Shown: positions 53,379 through 62,872 of the stretch, in pieces
Layout of the letters: each line of letters begins with the position of its first letter
Position numbering within the stretch: position 1 is the first letter of the stretch
Source: Photobacterium kishitanii
Lineage (GTDB): Bacteria > Pseudomonadota > Gammaproteobacteria > Enterobacterales > Vibrionaceae
Direction of reading: 5' to 3'
NCBI RefSeq assembly: GCF_003026355.1
Contig: NZ_PYON01000003.1
Span: forward strand, 310,001 to 374,000
Length of the DNA stretch: 64,000 nt
The notes under the pieces: generated by a model
Told to the model about the DNA's origin: nothing
The model's input: the letters and a program-made list of their open reading frames with translations, nothing else
Database searches by the model: none
Made by a program: the position numbers and the translations under genes

Positions 53379-54119
53379 TCAGTTTGAGCTTGGGGCATTG
53401 AAGTTACGGGTTTCTAGTTGATAACTATTGATGTCATATACGAGTACTGAACCGTGATCATACCAATCACCAAGCACAATACGCTGTGCTGGTAGACCAT
53501 CAATATTAAGATTATGAATATCAGGTCGGTGAGTGTGACCGTGAATCATCTGGGTTACATTAGCATCACGCATTATGCGTATGACTTCTGCCTCAGTGAC
53601 ATCCATAATTGATTGGCTTTTAGCTTGATTATTTTTACCACTACTCTGACGAAATTTATCACCGACTTTAATACGGTACGATAATGGTAATCGTGCAAAT
53701 AACCATTGAATAACAGGGTTATGGACTTTTTTACGGTAGCGTTGGTAGGCCTGATCTTCGATGCAGAGTGTATCACCATGTAAAATTAACGTTGGTGTAC
53801 CATAAAGATCAACCACAGTATGTTCGGGTAATACTATTATTCCCGTTTCGCGGCTAAATCGTTTACCAATTAAAAAGTCACGATTACCATGAATAAAGTA
53901 ACAAGGTGTGCCAGCATCTGTCAGCGTTTTGAAGGCTTGTTTGACTTGCTGTAAGAAAGGGGAGTCTTCATCATCGCCAATCCACATTTCGAATAAATCC
54001 CCTAATACATACAAGGCGTCGATAGCGTGGGTTTCTTGTGCCATAAAGCGTAAGAAACAAGCGGTAATGTCTGGACGTTCAGCACTTAAGTGCAAATCTG
54101 AAATAAATAATGTGGTCAT
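53379..54119 (-). CDS. lpxH: UDP-2,3-diacylglucosamine hydrolase
   Basis: Makes lipid X from UDP-2,3-diacylglucosamine in lipid A biosynthesis, at the inner face of the membrane. It has 246 residues with the calcineurin-like metal motifs FISDLHLS (Asp7, His9), GDLFEMWIGD, HGNRDFLIG, LILHGDTLC and IHGHTHRP. It lies directly after ppiB and close to cysS, the same neighbourhood as in E. coli (cysS, ppiB, lpxH). ppiB and lpxH are separated by a hairpin. Confidence 0.96.
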   Translation of the reverse strand: MTTLFISDLHLSAERPDITACFLRFMAQETHAIDALYVLGDLFEMWIGDDEDSPFLQQVKQAFKTLTDAGTPCYFIHGNRDFLIGKRFSRETGIIVLPEHTVVDLYGTPTLILHGDTLCIEDQAYQRYRKKVHNPVIQWLFARLPLSYRIKVGDKFRQSSGKNNQAKSQSIMDVTEAEVIRIMRDANVTQMIHGHTHRPDIHNLNIDGLPAQRIVLGDWYDHGSVLVYDINSYQLETRNFNAPSSN

Positions 54120-54130
54120 AAGTGATTAGT

Positions 54131-54155
54131 AAAGGGCGGTAACTGACCGCCCTTT
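54131..54155 (-). terminator. Hairpin between ppiB and lpxH
   Basis: AAAGGGCGGT and ACCGCCCTTT pair over ten bases around AACTG. The following minus-strand bases (ACTAATC) lack a T tract, so it is probably a partial terminator or processing site that allows read-through into lpxH. Confidence 0.6.
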
Positions 54156-54163
54156 GCGAAGTA

Positions 54164-54658
54164 TTAGTCTTCGATTGTTACGTTTTCGATGATAACGTCT
54201 TCAACAGGCACGTCATCGTGGTAACCGTTACGGCCTGTTTTCACTGCTTTGATTTTATTTACTACGTCCATGCCTTCAACAACAGCAGCAAATACACAGT
54301 AGCCCCAGCCACTCATGTTCTCGCCAGTGAAGTCTAGGAAGTTGTTATCTTTTACGTTAATGAAGAACTGTGAGCTAGCAGAATGTGGTGCGTTTGTACG
54401 CGCCATTGCTAATGTGCCTGTTTTGTTGCTTAGGCCATTGTTTGCTTCATTGTTGATTGTTGCGCGTGTTTCTTTCTCTTCCATACCAGGAAGCATGCCG
54501 CCGCCTTGAACCATGAAACCATCAATAACACGGTGGAAAATAGTACCGTTATAGAAACCGTCACGGCAGTACTGTAAGAAGTTAGCACAAGTTATCGGTG
54601 CTTTATCTTCGAAAAGGTTAATTTTGATATCACCAAAATTTGTGTGAAGGGTAATCAT
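54164..54658 (-). CDS. ppiB: Peptidyl-prolyl cis-trans isomerase B (cyclophilin)
   Basis: A cytoplasmic cyclophilin, 164 residues, that speeds proline isomerisation in folding. Catalytic motif [13 protein letters not shown], with [14 protein letters not shown] and the [16 protein letters not shown] segment. The start [15 protein letters not shown] has no signal peptide, which separates PpiB from periplasmic PpiA. Divergent from cysS. Upstream AAGGAAAAAATC is the ribosome site. Confidence 0.96.
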   Translation of the reverse strand: MITLHTNFGDIKINLFEDKAPITCANFLQYCRDGFYNGTIFHRVIDGFMVQGGGMLPGMEEKETRATINNEANNGLSNKTGTLAMARTNAPHSASSQFFINVKDNNFLDFTGENMSGWGYCVFAAVVEGMDVVNKIKAVKTGRNGYHDDVPVEDVIIENVTIED

Positions 54659-54849
54659 GATTTTTTCCTTAAATGGAGTGTTTTCTTTAAGCGTGAATAT
54701 TAACTTACCTTAGCCTTGTCAGACAAACATTACCCGCTTAATCTGCACTAATTGCTAAAATAGCATCCATCCAAGGATTTTCCTTGCGATCAAATGCTAT
54801 AAAAGGTGTAATTACCGACAAATTCGAAATTAATGAGTAATGCTGAGAC

Positions 54850-56229
54850 ATGTTAAAGATCTATAATTCGCTCACTCGACAAAAAGAAGTATTTACACCC
54901 ATCCATCCTGGCAAAGTCGGTATGTACGTCTGTGGCGTTACGATCTACGATTTATGTCATATTGGACATGGTCGTACATTTGTCTCTTTTGATGTGGTGT
55001 CGCGTTATTTGCGTTACTCAGGCTACGATCTTACTTTCGTGCGTAACATTACCGATATCGACGATAAAATCATTAAACGTGCTGCTGAAAATGGTGAAAG
55101 CTGTGAATCATTAACTGAGCGTTTAATTGGTGAAATGCACGCTGACTTTGATGCTTTAGGTATGAAACGTCCAGATGTTGAACCACGTGCTACACAATTT
55201 ATTGCTGAGATTATTGCACTTTGTGAGCGTCTAATTGAGCGTGGTTTTGCATATGTTGCCTCTAATGGCGATGTGATGTTTGAAGTGAGCAAGTATGACG
55301 ATTATGGTCGTCTTTCTAAGCAAGATCTTGATCAACTTCAAGCAGGCGCGCGCGTTGATATCGATATGGCAAAACGCAGCCCATTAGATTTTGTGTTATG
55401 GAAAATGTCAAAGCCAGGCGAACCTACATGGGAATCACCATGGGGACCTGGTCGTCCGGGTTGGCACATTGAATGTTCAGCGATGAACTCATCTATTCTT
55501 GGCGATCACTTTGATATTCATGGTGGCGGCTCAGATTTACAATTCCCTCACCACGAAAATGAAATTGCGCAATCATGCTGTGCTCACGATGGTCAATATG
55601 TGAATACATGGATGCACAGTGGCATGGTAATGGTTGACCGTGAAAAGATGTCTAAGTCATTGGGTAACTTCTTCACCATTCGTGATGTGTTAAACCACTA
55701 CGATCCTGAAACGGTACGTTACTTCCTAATGTCTGGTCATTACCGTAGCCAGCTAAACTATAGCGAAGATAACCTTAAGCAAGCTCGTTCAGCGCTTGAG
55801 CGTTTATATACTTCATTACGTGGTTTGGATACGACAGTAGAAGCTGCTGGCGGTGAAGAGTTTGTTGCTCGTTTTAAAGAAGCAATGGATGATGACTTTA
55901 ATACTCCTGAAGCGTACTCAGCATTGTTTGATATGGCACGCGAAATTAATCGCCTTAAAACGGATGATGTAGTTGCAGCTTCTGTATTAGGCGCTCGTAT
56001 GCGTGAATTGGCTGATATTTTAGGTTTATTATCTCAAGAGCCTGAAGTTTTCTTGCAAGGTGGCGCTGGTGAAGATGATGTTGCTGAAATTGAAGCGTTA
56101 ATTCAACAACGTTTGGATGCACGAGCAGCGAAAGATTGGGCTGCGGCTGATGATGCACGTGATAAGTTATTAGCAATGGGTATTATTTTAGAAGATGGCG
56201 CACAAGGTACAACGTGGCGCCGTAAGTAA
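54850..56229 (+). CDS. cysS: Cysteinyl-tRNA synthetase
   Basis: Charges tRNA-Cys; class I synthetase of 459 residues. Zinc ligand Cys28 is in [10 protein letters not shown], the HIGH motif is HIGHGRT at 37-43, and the KMSKS motif is in [11 protein letters not shown]. Other zinc ligands lie in HIECSAM and HHENEIAQ. The C-terminal anticodon-binding domain is present. Codon choice is strongly biased to major codons, as for highly expressed genes. Confidence 0.97.
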   Translation: MLKIYNSLTRQKEVFTPIHPGKVGMYVCGVTIYDLCHIGHGRTFVSFDVVSRYLRYSGYDLTFVRNITDIDDKIIKRAAENGESCESLTERLIGEMHADFDALGMKRPDVEPRATQFIAEIIALCERLIERGFAYVASNGDVMFEVSKYDDYGRLSKQDLDQLQAGARVDIDMAKRSPLDFVLWKMSKPGEPTWESPWGPGRPGWHIECSAMNSSILGDHFDIHGGGSDLQFPHHENEIAQSCCAHDGQYVNTWMHSGMVMVDREKMSKSLGNFFTIRDVLNHYDPETVRYFLMSGHYRSQLNYSEDNLKQARSALERLYTSLRGLDTTVEAAGGEEFVARFKEAMDDDFNTPEAYSALFDMAREINRLKTDDVVAASVLGARMRELADILGLLSQEPEVFLQGGAGEDDVAEIEALIQQRLDARAAKDWAAADDARDKLLAMGIILEDGAQGTTWRRK

Positions 56230-56256
56230 TATTTATTAGCCTACAGTCATTACTAT

Positions 56257-56287
56257 AAAACCGAGGCTTTTAGTCTCGGTTTTTTTA
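56257..56287 (+). terminator. Terminator after cysS
   Basis: AAAACCGAG and CTCGGTTTT pair around a nine-base loop (with an inner CT/AG pair) and are followed by more T residues. Confidence 0.85.
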
Positions 56288-56537
56288 TATCCTCATTTTA
56301 TCTATTATTCTTAGATTTTTACGTACTGCAGTTATTTGCTGGGCTTATCATCAAATTTAATATTATTAGTGAAAGAGGTTTCTTCGGTGAATATTTAATG
56401 ACTTTATTCTACTTTGGAATCAACGTCACTATTCGAGAATAAAAAGCATTGTTTTACGTATTATTATTGTCATATACGTATTCGATCGCAATATTGTCAT
56501 TAATTATTTGTATCATTGTTTCGAATGAAATTATTAA

Positions 56538-56553
56538 TGTTCGATATTGAACA
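56538..56553. promoter_or_regulatory. Probable GlpR operator upstream of glpQ
   Basis: TGTTC, six bases GATATT, then GAACA form a palindrome matching the GlpR pattern (TGTTCGATAACGAACA in E. coli at most positions). It ends 22 bases before the glpQ start. A degenerate second copy, GTTTCGAATGAAAT, lies about 20 bases upstream (56518-56531). The remaining gap from cysS shows nothing else. Confidence 0.7.
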
Positions 56554-56575
56554 ATATGTAGTTGAAGGAATAATG

Positions 56576-57658
56576 ATGAAGAAAGTGATTTTAGCGACGT
56601 TGATCGGTTGTGCGGTATTATCAACAAGTGCTATTGCCCAACCTAATACCGATAAAATTGTTATTGCCCATCGTGGTGCGTCAGGTTATTTACCAGAGCA
56701 TACTCTGCCAGCTAAAGCACTTGCGTATGGTATGAAGCCGGATTATATCGAGCAAGATGTGGTGATGACTAAAGATGATAAGCTGGTAGTACTTCATGAT
56801 CATTATCTTGATAGAGTAACCAATGTTGCGGCACTGTTTCCAGATCGATCTCGTAAGGATGGTCGCTACTATGCGATTGATTTTACGCTCGCTGAAATTA
56901 AGCAATTGAGTGTGACGGAAGGCTTTAATATTAAAGACGGTAAGCAAGTCCAAGGTTTCTCTGAACGTTTCCCTATTTGGAAGTCTCATTTTACAGTGCC
57001 AACGTTCCAAGAAGAAATCGAAATGATCCAAGGGTTAAATAAAACCTTAGGCTATGATATTGGCCTATATCCAGAAATTAAGGCGCCGTGGTTTCATCGT
57101 CATGAAGGTAAAGATATAAGTAAAGCGGTATTAACTGTGTTAAAGCAATATGGTTATATAGATAAAAACAGTAATGTTTATCTGCAAACTTTTGATTTTA
57201 ATGAATTGAAACGTATTAATGATCAATTAATGCCAGCCATGGGCATGGATCTAAATTTAGTGCAGTTAATGGCAGAAACTGACTGGAACGAGACCATGGT
57301 GTACGATAAATCAGGTAAAGCACATCCGTATGATTATGATTGGATGTTTAAGCCTGAAGGGATGAAAACGTTGTCTCAGTATGCTGATGGTATTGGGCCA
57401 TGGAAACCAATGATAGTGAAAGACAGCTCAAAATTGGGTCACATTGAACTCACCGATATGGTTAAAAATGCTCACGCTAATGGTATGGTTGTGCATCCTT
57501 ATACTTTCCGTGCCGATAAAGATCGTATTCCAACCTACGTCAAAGATTATAATGGCATGCTCGAGGTATTTTATAATCAGGCTGATGTTGATGGTGTATT
57601 TACTGATTTTCCTGATAAAGCAGTTAGCTTTTTGCAACAACAAACTCAACACCATTAA
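56576..57658 (+). CDS. glpQ: Periplasmic glycerophosphodiester phosphodiesterase
   Basis: Hydrolyses glycerophosphodiesters from phospholipid breakdown to glycerol 3-phosphate and an alcohol in the periplasm. It has 360 residues with a signal peptide cleaved after about residue 21 (TSAIA). Catalytic GDPD motifs: IAHRGASGYLPEHT (His32), VVMTKDDKLVVLHDHYLDR, and LYPEIKAP for the calcium site. The first of the two adjacent ATGs (56573) has only three bases to AAGGA, so 56576 is preferred. No glpT neighbour is present. The GlpR-like operator upstream supports induction by glycerol 3-phosphate. Confidence 0.95.
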   Translation: MKKVILATLIGCAVLSTSAIAQPNTDKIVIAHRGASGYLPEHTLPAKALAYGMKPDYIEQDVVMTKDDKLVVLHDHYLDRVTNVAALFPDRSRKDGRYYAIDFTLAEIKQLSVTEGFNIKDGKQVQGFSERFPIWKSHFTVPTFQEEIEMIQGLNKTLGYDIGLYPEIKAPWFHRHEGKDISKAVLTVLKQYGYIDKNSNVYLQTFDFNELKRINDQLMPAMGMDLNLVQLMAETDWNETMVYDKSGKAHPYDYDWMFKPEGMKTLSQYADGIGPWKPMIVKDSSKLGHIELTDMVKNAHANGMVVHPYTFRADKDRIPTYVKDYNGMLEVFYNQADVDGVFTDFPDKAVSFLQQQTQHH

Positions 57659-57700
57659 ATAACTACCTACTAATTAAATAGTTATTTTCTCGTTATTCGT

Positions 57701-57732
57701 AGCCCGTTCCATTTATTGGTACGGGCTTTTTT
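57701..57732. terminator. Terminator, glpQ
   Basis: AGCCCGTTCCA and TGGTACGGGCT pair with one mismatch around a ten-base segment and are followed by TTTTTT on the plus strand; the convergent channel gene may share it. Confidence 0.82.
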
Positions 57733-57738
57733 ATAGCG

Positions 57739-58557
57739 TTATAACGTCTCAGGCAATTGCGTGCCGCACTTTTTGCAATATTCAGCATCCATTTCATGGC
57801 CGCTGGTGGCGCAATTCGGACAGCGAATAAGCCCGCGATGTGTTTTCATTTCTTGATTTAATTCTGCAGTAATAATACCTGTTGGTACTGCAAGAATTGA
57901 GTAACCCAATAGCATAGTTAATGATGCAAGTGCCTTACCCATGACGGTATGTGGCACAATATCGCCATAACCCACAGTGGTGATAGTAACGATTGCCCAG
58001 TAAATACTTTTTGGAATGCTGGTAAAGCCATTATTTGGTCCTTCAATAATGAACATCAATGAGCCAAATACCGTAACGAGTATTAATACTGAACTAAAAA
58101 ATACAAATATTTTGCGTTGAGCATGGCGCAGTGAGCGTAACAAAATATTTGAATCTTTAAGAAAACGCGCTAATTTTAGAACGCGGAAAATACGTAGGAC
58201 GCGAATTAGGCGAATAATTAATAAATAATTTGAGCCTGGAATTAAAAACGCAATATAGGCTGGAAGAATAGCGATTAAATCGATAACGCCATAGAAGCTG
58301 CGAGCATAAGCTAATGGGCGAGGAGAGCAATATAAACGTAAAATGTATTCAATGGTAAATAGGATGGTGAATCCCCATTCAGCACCTACGAGTAGATGAG
58401 AGTATTGCGACTCAATGCTAGCAACGGATGAGATAATTAATATTATTTCAGAGCTTACAATGGCAATAATTAAGGCAATATCAAACAATTGTCCAAAGCG
58501 AGTAGATGTACCGAAAATAACTTGATATAGACGTTGTCTCAAGGTTAGTTTTGTCAT
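57739..58557 (-). CDS. Voltage-gated potassium channel with C-terminal zinc ribbon
   Basis: A 272-residue six-transmembrane ion channel. The S4 voltage sensor at 116-134 has arginines at every third position (Arg116, 119, 122, 125). The selectivity filter TTVGYGD is at 193-199, so the channel should conduct K+. S6 is followed by a short linker and a C-terminal zinc ribbon with CPNC (246, 249) and CKKC (261, 264). No RCK domain is seen, unlike E. coli Kch. Convergent with glpQ; ychE lies upstream on the same strand. Physiological role unknown. Confidence 0.9.
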   Translation of the reverse strand: MTKLTLRQRLYQVIFGTSTRFGQLFDIALIIAIVSSEIILIISSVASIESQYSHLLVGAEWGFTILFTIEYILRLYCSPRPLAYARSFYGVIDLIAILPAYIAFLIPGSNYLLIIRLIRVLRIFRVLKLARFLKDSNILLRSLRHAQRKIFVFFSSVLILVTVFGSLMFIIEGPNNGFTSIPKSIYWAIVTITTVGYGDIVPHTVMGKALASLTMLLGYSILAVPTGIITAELNQEMKTHRGLIRCPNCATSGHEMDAEYCKKCGTQLPETL

Positions 58558-58686
58558 AATTCAAATAGTATTTATTAACAAGTAAAACGCAACGTAGTAT
58601 ATAGAGGCTGCGCAGTGCCATTAACTGGCTTGGATAACTTCAAGTATATCAAAACCTCGCATCGACTTAAGCTTTTATTGAGTGCT

Positions 58687-58715
58687 AAAAAAGCCCCAAC
58701 GTTATGTTGAGGCTT
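58687..58715 (-). terminator. Terminator after ychE
   Basis: Minus strand AAGCCTCAAC and GTTGGGGCTT pair (one U-G) around ATAAC and are followed by TTTT. It separates ychE from the channel gene. Confidence 0.82.
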
Positions 58716-58743
58716 AGTATTCTCATCGAGATAAACCGTGTGA

Positions 58744-59382
58744 TTAACTCAAACCCGGTAACATCACTCGTAGACCGTTAATAATAAATTCAATTCCAAG
58801 TGCAGCAAGAATCAAACCCATGATACGAGTAATGACGTTAATTCCTGTCTGGCCTAAAAAGCGTACTATGTAAGGCGCTGAACGAAATAATAACCAACAG
58901 CAAAAAGCAAATACTGCAATAGTAATCGCAATTCCTATGGTTGAGGTAATGCCAGGATAGCGAGATCCATACACTATGGTTGAGCTAATCGCGCCAGGAC
59001 CTGCCATTAATGGCATTGCTAATGGTACGACACCGACTTGTTCACGACTGATTGATTCTGACTTCTCTTCTTTATTCTGTTTTACCTCGCCTATTTTACC
59101 GCTCATCATTGAAAAAGCGATGCTGAGAAGGAGTAAACCACCGGCAACACGGAAAGAGTCAATTGAAATACTGAATAGGTCCAGTAAATGCTGCCCAGCT
59201 ATTAATGCGATAATCAAAATAATAACAACGGCAACATTGGTTGTTAATGCGGTCTTATTTCGTTCCTCTGGACTCATAGATCCCGTAAGAGAAACAAAAA
59301 CAGGCATGATGCCAACAGGGTTTACCGTTGCAATAAGCCCCACGAAAAAATGTAAAAATATAGCTATATCAAAAGCCTGCAT
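58744..59382 (-). CDS. ychE: MarC/YchE family membrane protein
   Basis: A 212-residue integral membrane protein with six hydrophobic segments, UPF0056 (MarC) family. Typical segments: FFVGLIATVNPVGIMPVFVSL at the start, and PLAMPLMAGPGAISSTIVYG in the middle, with a hydrophilic Lys/Glu-rich loop at about 95-112 between. E. coli also has ychE next to adhE, so the order supports the name, although here the genes are divergent. Function unknown. Confidence 0.9.
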   Translation of the reverse strand: MQAFDIAIFLHFFVGLIATVNPVGIMPVFVSLTGSMSPEERNKTALTTNVAVVIILIIALIAGQHLLDLFSISIDSFRVAGGLLLLSIAFSMMSGKIGEVKQNKEEKSESISREQVGVVPLAMPLMAGPGAISSTIVYGSRYPGITSTIGIAITIAVFAFCCWLLFRSAPYIVRFLGQTGINVITRIMGLILAALGIEFIINGLRVMLPGLS

Positions 59383-59737
59383 GGTTATGCCTGTTCGGTG
59401 ACCTTAATTTCTTATGGTGTGGTAAGAAGTAAAATAGCCATTTAAATCTTTTATATTGGTAATAAAAATTAAACCATGAAAGGAGTAATTAACCGTCAAT
59501 ATGTATTACCTAAGTGAGTGATCTATAAGGCGTATGTACAAAAACTATCGTTGTTACAATATTTTAATCTAAGCTAGCTATTTCAGCCACTAATAAAAGC
59601 TAATTTGTGCAACTTAAGACGTGGATAATTTTTATATTAGATTGATTATGTAAAGTGAATTTTTGTGTATTAGGATTAATGGGCAAATGACGTGCTAGGT
59701 AATATGCAACAAATATTGAGCGGTTAGCGTGATAAAT

Positions 59738-59753
59738 CGTGATTTCTGTCACA
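59738..59753. promoter_or_regulatory. CRP-like site upstream of adhE
   Basis: CGTGA-TTTCTG-TCACA differs from the CRP consensus TGTGA-N6-TCACA only in the first base. It lies about 350 bases before adhE. Confidence 0.6.
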
Positions 59754-59933
59754 ACTGGATGTGATAGGGGCTAGTAAATGTATTTTTATTACGTAATATT
59801 TCGGCTTGTGAAATAAATGATTTTGGTACATATTAAACAAATCAACTGTGAGGTTCATTAAATTGCATATAAAAGCATGAAAAATGCACTACTTTTTGCC
59901 ATTTAGTGATTATTTCAGCATTTTGAGGGTGTA

Positions 59934-59947
59934 GTGATCTAAATCAA
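59934..59947. promoter_or_regulatory. FNR-like site upstream of adhE
   Basis: GTGAT-CTAA-ATCAA differs from the FNR consensus TTGAT-N4-ATCAA only in the first base. Induction of adhE by oxygen limitation makes the site plausible; it also has some CRP similarity. Confidence 0.55.
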
Positions 59948-60058
59948 TTTCTTTTACAGTGTGAAAAATTATAATCAAATTTGAAAGCAATTTACTAAGT
60001 ATGTGTATTGCAATAAATGTTAATGCGTTTTAACGCTTTAATGTGAAAGGATTCCAGC

Positions 60059-60082
60059 ATGTTCTTACTAAATGATTTTTAA
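60059..60082 (+). CDS. Possible seven-residue upstream ORF of adhE
   Basis: ATG at 60059 reads MFLLNDF and stops at TAA. AAAGG (60046-60050) lies eight bases before it, a normal ribosome-binding distance, and the stop is 21 bases before the adhE start. It may be a translated leader or a chance frame. It would compete with or couple to adhE translation if used. Confidence 0.3.
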   Translation: MFLLNDF

Positions 60083-60103
60083 TTTTAAAGCTAGGAGTTA
60101 TGT

Positions 60104-62788
60104 ATGCCTGTAACAAATATGGCTGAACTAGATGCAATGGTTGCACGTGTTAAAGCGGCTCAAAAAGAATTCGCTACTTTTTCTCAAGAGAAAGTAGATG
60201 CAATTTTCCGTGCAGCATCTCTTGCTGCAAACAACGCACGTATTCCTTTAGCACAGCAAGCAGTTGCTGAATCTGGTATGGGTATTGTTGAAGACAAGGT
60301 TATCAAAAACCACTTCGCTTCTGAATTTATCTACAACAAATACAAAGATGAAAAGACTTGCGGTATCTTAGAAGAGAACGAAGAGTTCGGCACTATGACT
60401 ATTGCTGAGCCTGTAGGTATCATTTGTGGTATCGTTCCAACAACGAACCCAACATCTACCGCTATCTTTAAATCACTTATTTCTCTTAAAACACGTAACG
60501 CGATTATTTTCTCGCCACACCCGCGTGCTAAAAATTCAACCAATGCAGCCGCTAAACTTGTATTAGATGCAGCTGTTGCCGCTGGTGCACCAAAAGATAT
60601 CATTGGCTGGATTGACCAACCTTCAGTAGAGCTTTCAAATGCACTAATGAAGCATGATGATATTAATCTTATCCTTGCAACTGGTGGTCCAGGCATGGTT
60701 AAAGCTGCTTACTCTTCTGGTAAGCCTGCTATCGGTGTTGGTGCGGGTAACGTACCAGTTGTTATTGATGAAACTGCTGATATTAAACGTGCAGTTGCAT
60801 CAGTACTTATGTCTAAGACATTTGATAACGGTGTTGTTTGTGCTTCTGAGCAAGCAGTTATCGTTATGGATGAAGTATATGACGAAGTGAAAGCACGTTT
60901 TGCGTCTCACAACGGTTATGTTCTGTCTAAAGATGAAGCAAATAAAGTTCGTAAAATCTTGTTGATTAACGGCAACCTAAACGCAGATATCGTTGGTCAG
61001 CCAGCAACTAAAATTGCTGAGATGGCAGGCGTTAAAGTTCCAGCTAATACTAAGATCCTTATTGGTGAAGGTGAGCAAGTTTCTTACGATGATGAATTCG
61101 CACACGAGAAACTATCTCCTACATTAGGTATGTTCCGCGCGTCTTCATTTGAAAACGCAGTTGACCAAGCAGTAACTATGGTTGAAATCGGTGGTATTGG
61201 TCATACATCTGGCCTGTACACTAACCAAGATACTAACGCTGACCGTATTAAATACTTCGGCGACAAAATGAAAACTGCCCGTATTCTTGTAAACATCCCG
61301 ACAACACACGGTGGTATCGGTGACCTTTACAACTTTAACGTTGCACCTTCGCTAACTCTAGGTTGTGGTTCATGGGGTGGTAACTCTATCTCTGAGAACG
61401 TAGGTCCTAAACACCTTATCAACAAGAAGACAGTAGCGAAGCGAGCTGAAAATATGTTGTGGCATAAACTACCTAAATCAATCTACTTCCGTCGTGGTAG
61501 TCTTCCAATCGCACTTAGCGATCTAGAAGGTAAAAAACGTGCGTTCTTAGTAACTGACCGTTTCCTATTCAATAACGGTTACGCAGATGAAATCGTATCT
61601 TTGCTTAAAGCGCAAGGTATCGAAGTTCAGACATTCTTTGATGTAGAAGCGGATCCAACACTTTCTGTTGTTGAGAAAGGTGCTGAAGCAATGAAGAGCT
61701 TCCAACCAGACGTGATTATTGCACTTGGTGGTGGTTCTCCGATGGATGCTGCGAAGATCATGTGGGTTATGTACGAGCACCCAGAAACGCATTTCGAAGA
61801 ACTAGCAATGCGCTTTATGGATATTCGTAAGCGTATTTACAAGTTCCCTAAAATGGGTAAAAAAGCTGAGCTAGTATGTATCACAACGACATCTGGTACA
61901 GGTTCTGAAGTAACACCGTTTGCGGTTGTAACTGACGATAAAACAGGTGCTAAATACCCACTAGCAGATTACGAACTAACACCTCACATGGCTATCGTTG
62001 ATGCGAACCTTGTGATGAATATGCCTAAGTCGCTAACAGCGTTTGGTGGTTACGATGCAGTAACTCACGCATTAGAAGCTTATGTATCAGTTCTTGCTAA
62101 CGAATACTCAGATGGCCAAGCGCTTCAAGCACTAAGAATGCTAAAAGAGTACTTACCATCAAGCTATGCAAATGGTGCTAATGATCCAATTGCACGTGAG
62201 AAAGTACACAATGCGGCAACTATCGCTGGTATCGCGTTTGCTAACGCATTCCTAGGTGTTTGTCACTCAATGGCACATAAACTAGGTGCAGAGTTCCACG
62301 TACCACACGGCCTTGCTAACGCATTGTTGATTTCTAACGTTGTGCGTTACAACGCAAATGATAACCCAACCAAGCAAACTGCATTCTCACAGTATGCAAG
62401 CCCACAAGCGCGTCGTCGTTATGCTGAAGTTGCTGACCACTTGGGTCTATCTCATGCAGGTGACCGTACTGCACAGAAGATTGAGCGTCTATTAACTTGG
62501 TTAGACGAATTGAAAGTGAATCTTCAGATTCCAATGTCAATTCAAGAAGCTGGTGTTGCTGAAGCAGATTTCCTAGCGAAAGTTGATGAGTTAGCGGTAG
62601 AAGCGTTTGATGACCAGTGTACTGGTGCAAACCCACGTTACCCTCTAATCTCTGAGCTTAAAGAAGTATTACTAGCTTCTTACTACGGTAAACCTTTCAT
62701 TGAAGGTGAAGCGTTTGAAGGCACTACAGTAATCAAGAAATCAGAGCCAGTAGTAATTGCTGCTAAAGGTAAAAAAGCGAAAGCTTAA
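60104..62788 (+). CDS. adhE: Bifunctional acetaldehyde-CoA / alcohol dehydrogenase
   Basis: Reduces acetyl-CoA to acetaldehyde and then ethanol, regenerating NAD in fermentation; forms spirosomes. It has 894 residues. The N-terminal aldehyde dehydrogenase domain has the catalytic Cys246 in DNGVVCASEQ. A linker at about 440-450 leads to the iron-dependent alcohol dehydrogenase with ALGGGSPMDAAK and the iron-site blocks YDAVTHALEAYVS and GVCHSMAHKLGAEFHVPHG. Codon usage is strongly biased (for example AAC, ATC and GGT), as in highly expressed genes. AGGAG precedes the ATG. Confidence 0.98.
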   Translation: MPVTNMAELDAMVARVKAAQKEFATFSQEKVDAIFRAASLAANNARIPLAQQAVAESGMGIVEDKVIKNHFASEFIYNKYKDEKTCGILEENEEFGTMTIAEPVGIICGIVPTTNPTSTAIFKSLISLKTRNAIIFSPHPRAKNSTNAAAKLVLDAAVAAGAPKDIIGWIDQPSVELSNALMKHDDINLILATGGPGMVKAAYSSGKPAIGVGAGNVPVVIDETADIKRAVASVLMSKTFDNGVVCASEQAVIVMDEVYDEVKARFASHNGYVLSKDEANKVRKILLINGNLNADIVGQPATKIAEMAGVKVPANTKILIGEGEQVSYDDEFAHEKLSPTLGMFRASSFENAVDQAVTMVEIGGIGHTSGLYTNQDTNADRIKYFGDKMKTARILVNIPTTHGGIGDLYNFNVAPSLTLGCGSWGGNSISENVGPKHLINKKTVAKRAENMLWHKLPKSIYFRRGSLPIALSDLEGKKRAFLVTDRFLFNNGYADEIVSLLKAQGIEVQTFFDVEADPTLSVVEKGAEAMKSFQPDVIIALGGGSPMDAAKIMWVMYEHPETHFEELAMRFMDIRKRIYKFPKMGKKAELVCITTTSGTGSEVTPFAVVTDDKTGAKYPLADYELTPHMAIVDANLVMNMPKSLTAFGGYDAVTHALEAYVSVLANEYSDGQALQALRMLKEYLPSSYANGANDPIAREKVHNAATIAGIAFANAFLGVCHSMAHKLGAEFHVPHGLANALLISNVVRYNANDNPTKQTAFSQYASPQARRRYAEVADHLGLSHAGDRTAQKIERLLTWLDELKVNLQIPMSIQEAGVAEADFLAKVDELAVEAFDDQCTGANPRYPLISELKEVLLASYYGKPFIEGEAFEGTTVIKKSEPVVIAAKGKKAKA

Positions 62789-62813
62789 TCCTCTTTACTG
62801 ATTAAAAAATAAT

Positions 62814-62843
62814 AAAGCCCGTCTAGCAATAGACGGGCTTTTT
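62814..62843 (+). terminator. Terminator after adhE
   Basis: AAAGCCCGTCTA, loop GCAA, TAGACGGGCTTT and further T residues; perfect 12-base stem. Confidence 0.92.
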
Positions 62844-62872
62844 GTTTGGGGTTATTTACAGATCGATAAATG

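Larger units (their letters stand above)
59383..60058. other. Long control region upstream of adhE
   Basis: Gene-free, AT-rich DNA between ychE and adhE. It contains a CRP-like site (59738-59753) and an FNR-like site (59934-59947), both listed separately. A long 5' control region is usual for adhE, which in E. coli is regulated by several factors. I see no tRNA or convincing small gene; the short ATG frame at about 59476 lacks a ribosome site. Confidence 0.55.
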
